A stretch of 5,363 nt of DNA from Clostridia bacterium (GTDB lineage: Bacteria > Bacillota > Clostridia > Christensenellales > Borkfalkiaceae): contig JAFZXG010000111.1 of assembly GCA_017616925.1 (NCBI GenBank), positions 1 to 5,363 of the forward strand, in the 5' to 3' direction. Made by a program: the position numbers and the translations under genes. A model generated the notes under the pieces. It ran no database searches, was not told where the DNA came from, and worked only from the letters and a program-made list of their open reading frames with translations. Shown in pieces: positions 4,330 through 5,363 of this stretch. Every line of letters begins with the position of its first letter. Positions within the stretch are counted from its first letter, which is position 1.

Positions 4330-5363
4330 TGGAAGAAAAACGTTACGTCTGTATAGACTTAAAGAGTTTTTTCGCGTCCTGCGAGTGCGTGGAACGGGGG
4401 CTTGATCCATTTAAAGTCAATCTCGTGGTAGCGGATCCGGAAAGATCCGAAAATACCGTGTGCCTTGCTATAACTCCCGCAATGAAGGCTTTGGGGATAA
4501 AAAACAGGTGCAGAATAAACGAGATCCCGAAAGACGTCGAATATATCGTCGCCAAACCGCGTATGCGGCTTTATATGAAAAAGTCGGCGGATATATATTC
4601 GGTCTATCTGCGGTATATAAGTCCCGACGATATACACGTTTACTCGATCGACGAGTGTTTTATAGACGTTACGGACTATATGAAACTCTACCGTAAAACC
4701 GAATTCGAACTCGCCGCGCTTTTAACGGGCGAAGTCTATAAAAAAACGGGAATACGCGCGACGGTGGGAATAGGCACGAATCTGTTTTTAGCCAAAGTCG
4801 CGCTCGACGTTACCGCCAAAAAGTCGCCCGATTTCACGGGTTTTCTTAACGAAGAACTCTTTAAGAAAACCATGTGGCGTCATACGCCGATAACGGATAT
4901 ATGGAACGTAGGACACGGCACGGCGAAGAGGCTCGAAAGGTATGGGATACACGATCTTTACGGCGTGGCGCATTTCGACGAAAAAATACTTTACAGGGAA
5001 TTCGGGGTGAACGCCGAACTTCTTATAGACCACGCGAACGGCGTGGAACCCTGCACTATAAAGGATATAAAAAGATACAGGTCGCACAGCGCGTCTCTAT
5101 CTACGAGTCAGATACTTTTTAAGGACTACAATTTCAAACAGGCGTTCGTGATCCTGCAGGAGATGTTGGACGGACTCGTTCTCGAACTTATCGAATACGG
5201 ATACGTTACGGACTCGATCTCGCTGTATATAGGTTACGACGATAAGAAGATCAAGACTACGGGCGGAACGGTGAAGATCCCCGAATACACCGATTCGTAC
5301 AAAAAACTTCTGTCGCGATTCGGAAAATACTACGAACAGACGACGAGAAAGGACGCGTATATA
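4329..5363 (+). CDS. Y-family DNA polymerase, UmuC/UvrX (YqjW) branch, C-terminus cut by window edge
   Basis: Y-family polymerases copy past damaged template bases with low fidelity. The 345 visible residues begin with CIDLKSFFASCECVERGLDP (8-27). Asp10 is the first metal ligand, and Phe15 aligns with the steric gate that excludes ribonucleotides. AITPAMKALGIKNRCRINEIP (47-67) forms the finger region. YSIDECFID (105-113) supplies the catalytic Asp108 and Glu109, and VGIGTNLFLAKVALDVTAKK (146-165) is the conserved palm/thumb block. IWNVGHGTAKRLERYGI (191-207) is the helix-hairpin-helix. HSASLSTSQIL (253-263) opens the little-finger domain, and the motif is typical of the UmuC-like group rather than classical DinB. 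The start overlaps the mrp stop as TAATG with GGAG four bases upstream, so translation is coupled. No LexA-type box is seen ahead of the cluster. The C-terminus and any beta-clamp binding peptide are outside the window. Confidence 0.94.
   Translation, partial: MEEKRYVCIDLKSFFASCECVERGLDPFKVNLVVADPERSENTVCLAITPAMKALGIKNRCRINEIPKDVEYIVAKPRMRLYMKKSADIYSVYLRYISPDDIHVYSIDECFIDVTDYMKLYRKTEFELAALLTGEVYKKTGIRATVGIGTNLFLAKVALDVTAKKSPDFTGFLNEELFKKTMWRHTPITDIWNVGHGTAKRLERYGIHDLYGVAHFDEKILYREFGVNAELLIDHANGVEPCTIKDIKRYRSHSASLSTSQILFKDYNFKQAFVILQEMLDGLVLELIEYGYVTDSISLYIGYDDKKIKTTGGTVKIPEYTDSYKKLLSRFGKYYEQTTRKDAYI

Overview
The window looks like part of the chromosome of a Bacillota (Firmicutes) bacterium, most likely an uncultured member of the Clostridia. 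The evidence is strong AAGGAG-type ribosome binding sites, sigma-A promoters with 17-base spacers, U-tailed hairpin terminators, a Y-family polymerase closest in motif layout to the UvrX/YqjW branch, and moderate G+C with heavy use of both ATA (Ile) and GCG (Ala) codons. The phylum call rests on these general signs only. No mobile element, CRISPR array or phage gene is visible.

Left part (1-1717, minus strand): the start of a surface-glycan operon. A clear promoter (TTGCAA-17-TAAAAT) drives a DegT-family sugar aminotransferase. The next gene overlaps it by ATGA and is a monotopic phosphoglycosyl transferase of the PglC type that runs off the left edge. Together they suggest synthesis of an amino-sugar nucleotide and its loading, as a sugar phosphate, onto a polyprenyl-phosphate carrier for capsule, O-glycan or glycoprotein assembly.

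Middle part (1741-2373): a tRNA region. Two alanine tRNA genes point away from each other: tRNA-Ala(CGC) on the minus strand and tRNA-Ala(GGC) on the plus strand. Each has its own promoter, an encoded CCA and an intrinsic terminator directly behind it. Between the plus-strand promoter and its tRNA lie about 180 transcribed bases rich in inverted repeats. These include one long hairpin with a symmetrical tandem GA/GA internal loop, and a nested domain ending six bases before the tRNA. No known gene or RNA family explains this leader, and it is the most interesting part of the window.

Right part (2374-5363, plus strand): a tight three-gene housekeeping and repair cluster. It holds an RlmI-type 23S rRNA methyltransferase, an Mrp/ApbC-type P-loop ATPase for Fe-S cluster handling, and a Y-family translesion DNA polymerase truncated by the window edge. 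The gaps are 15 bases and then a 1-base TAATG overlap, so one transcript is likely. No separate promoter is evident between the tRNA terminator and the first gene, so read-through from the tRNA promoter may feed the cluster.
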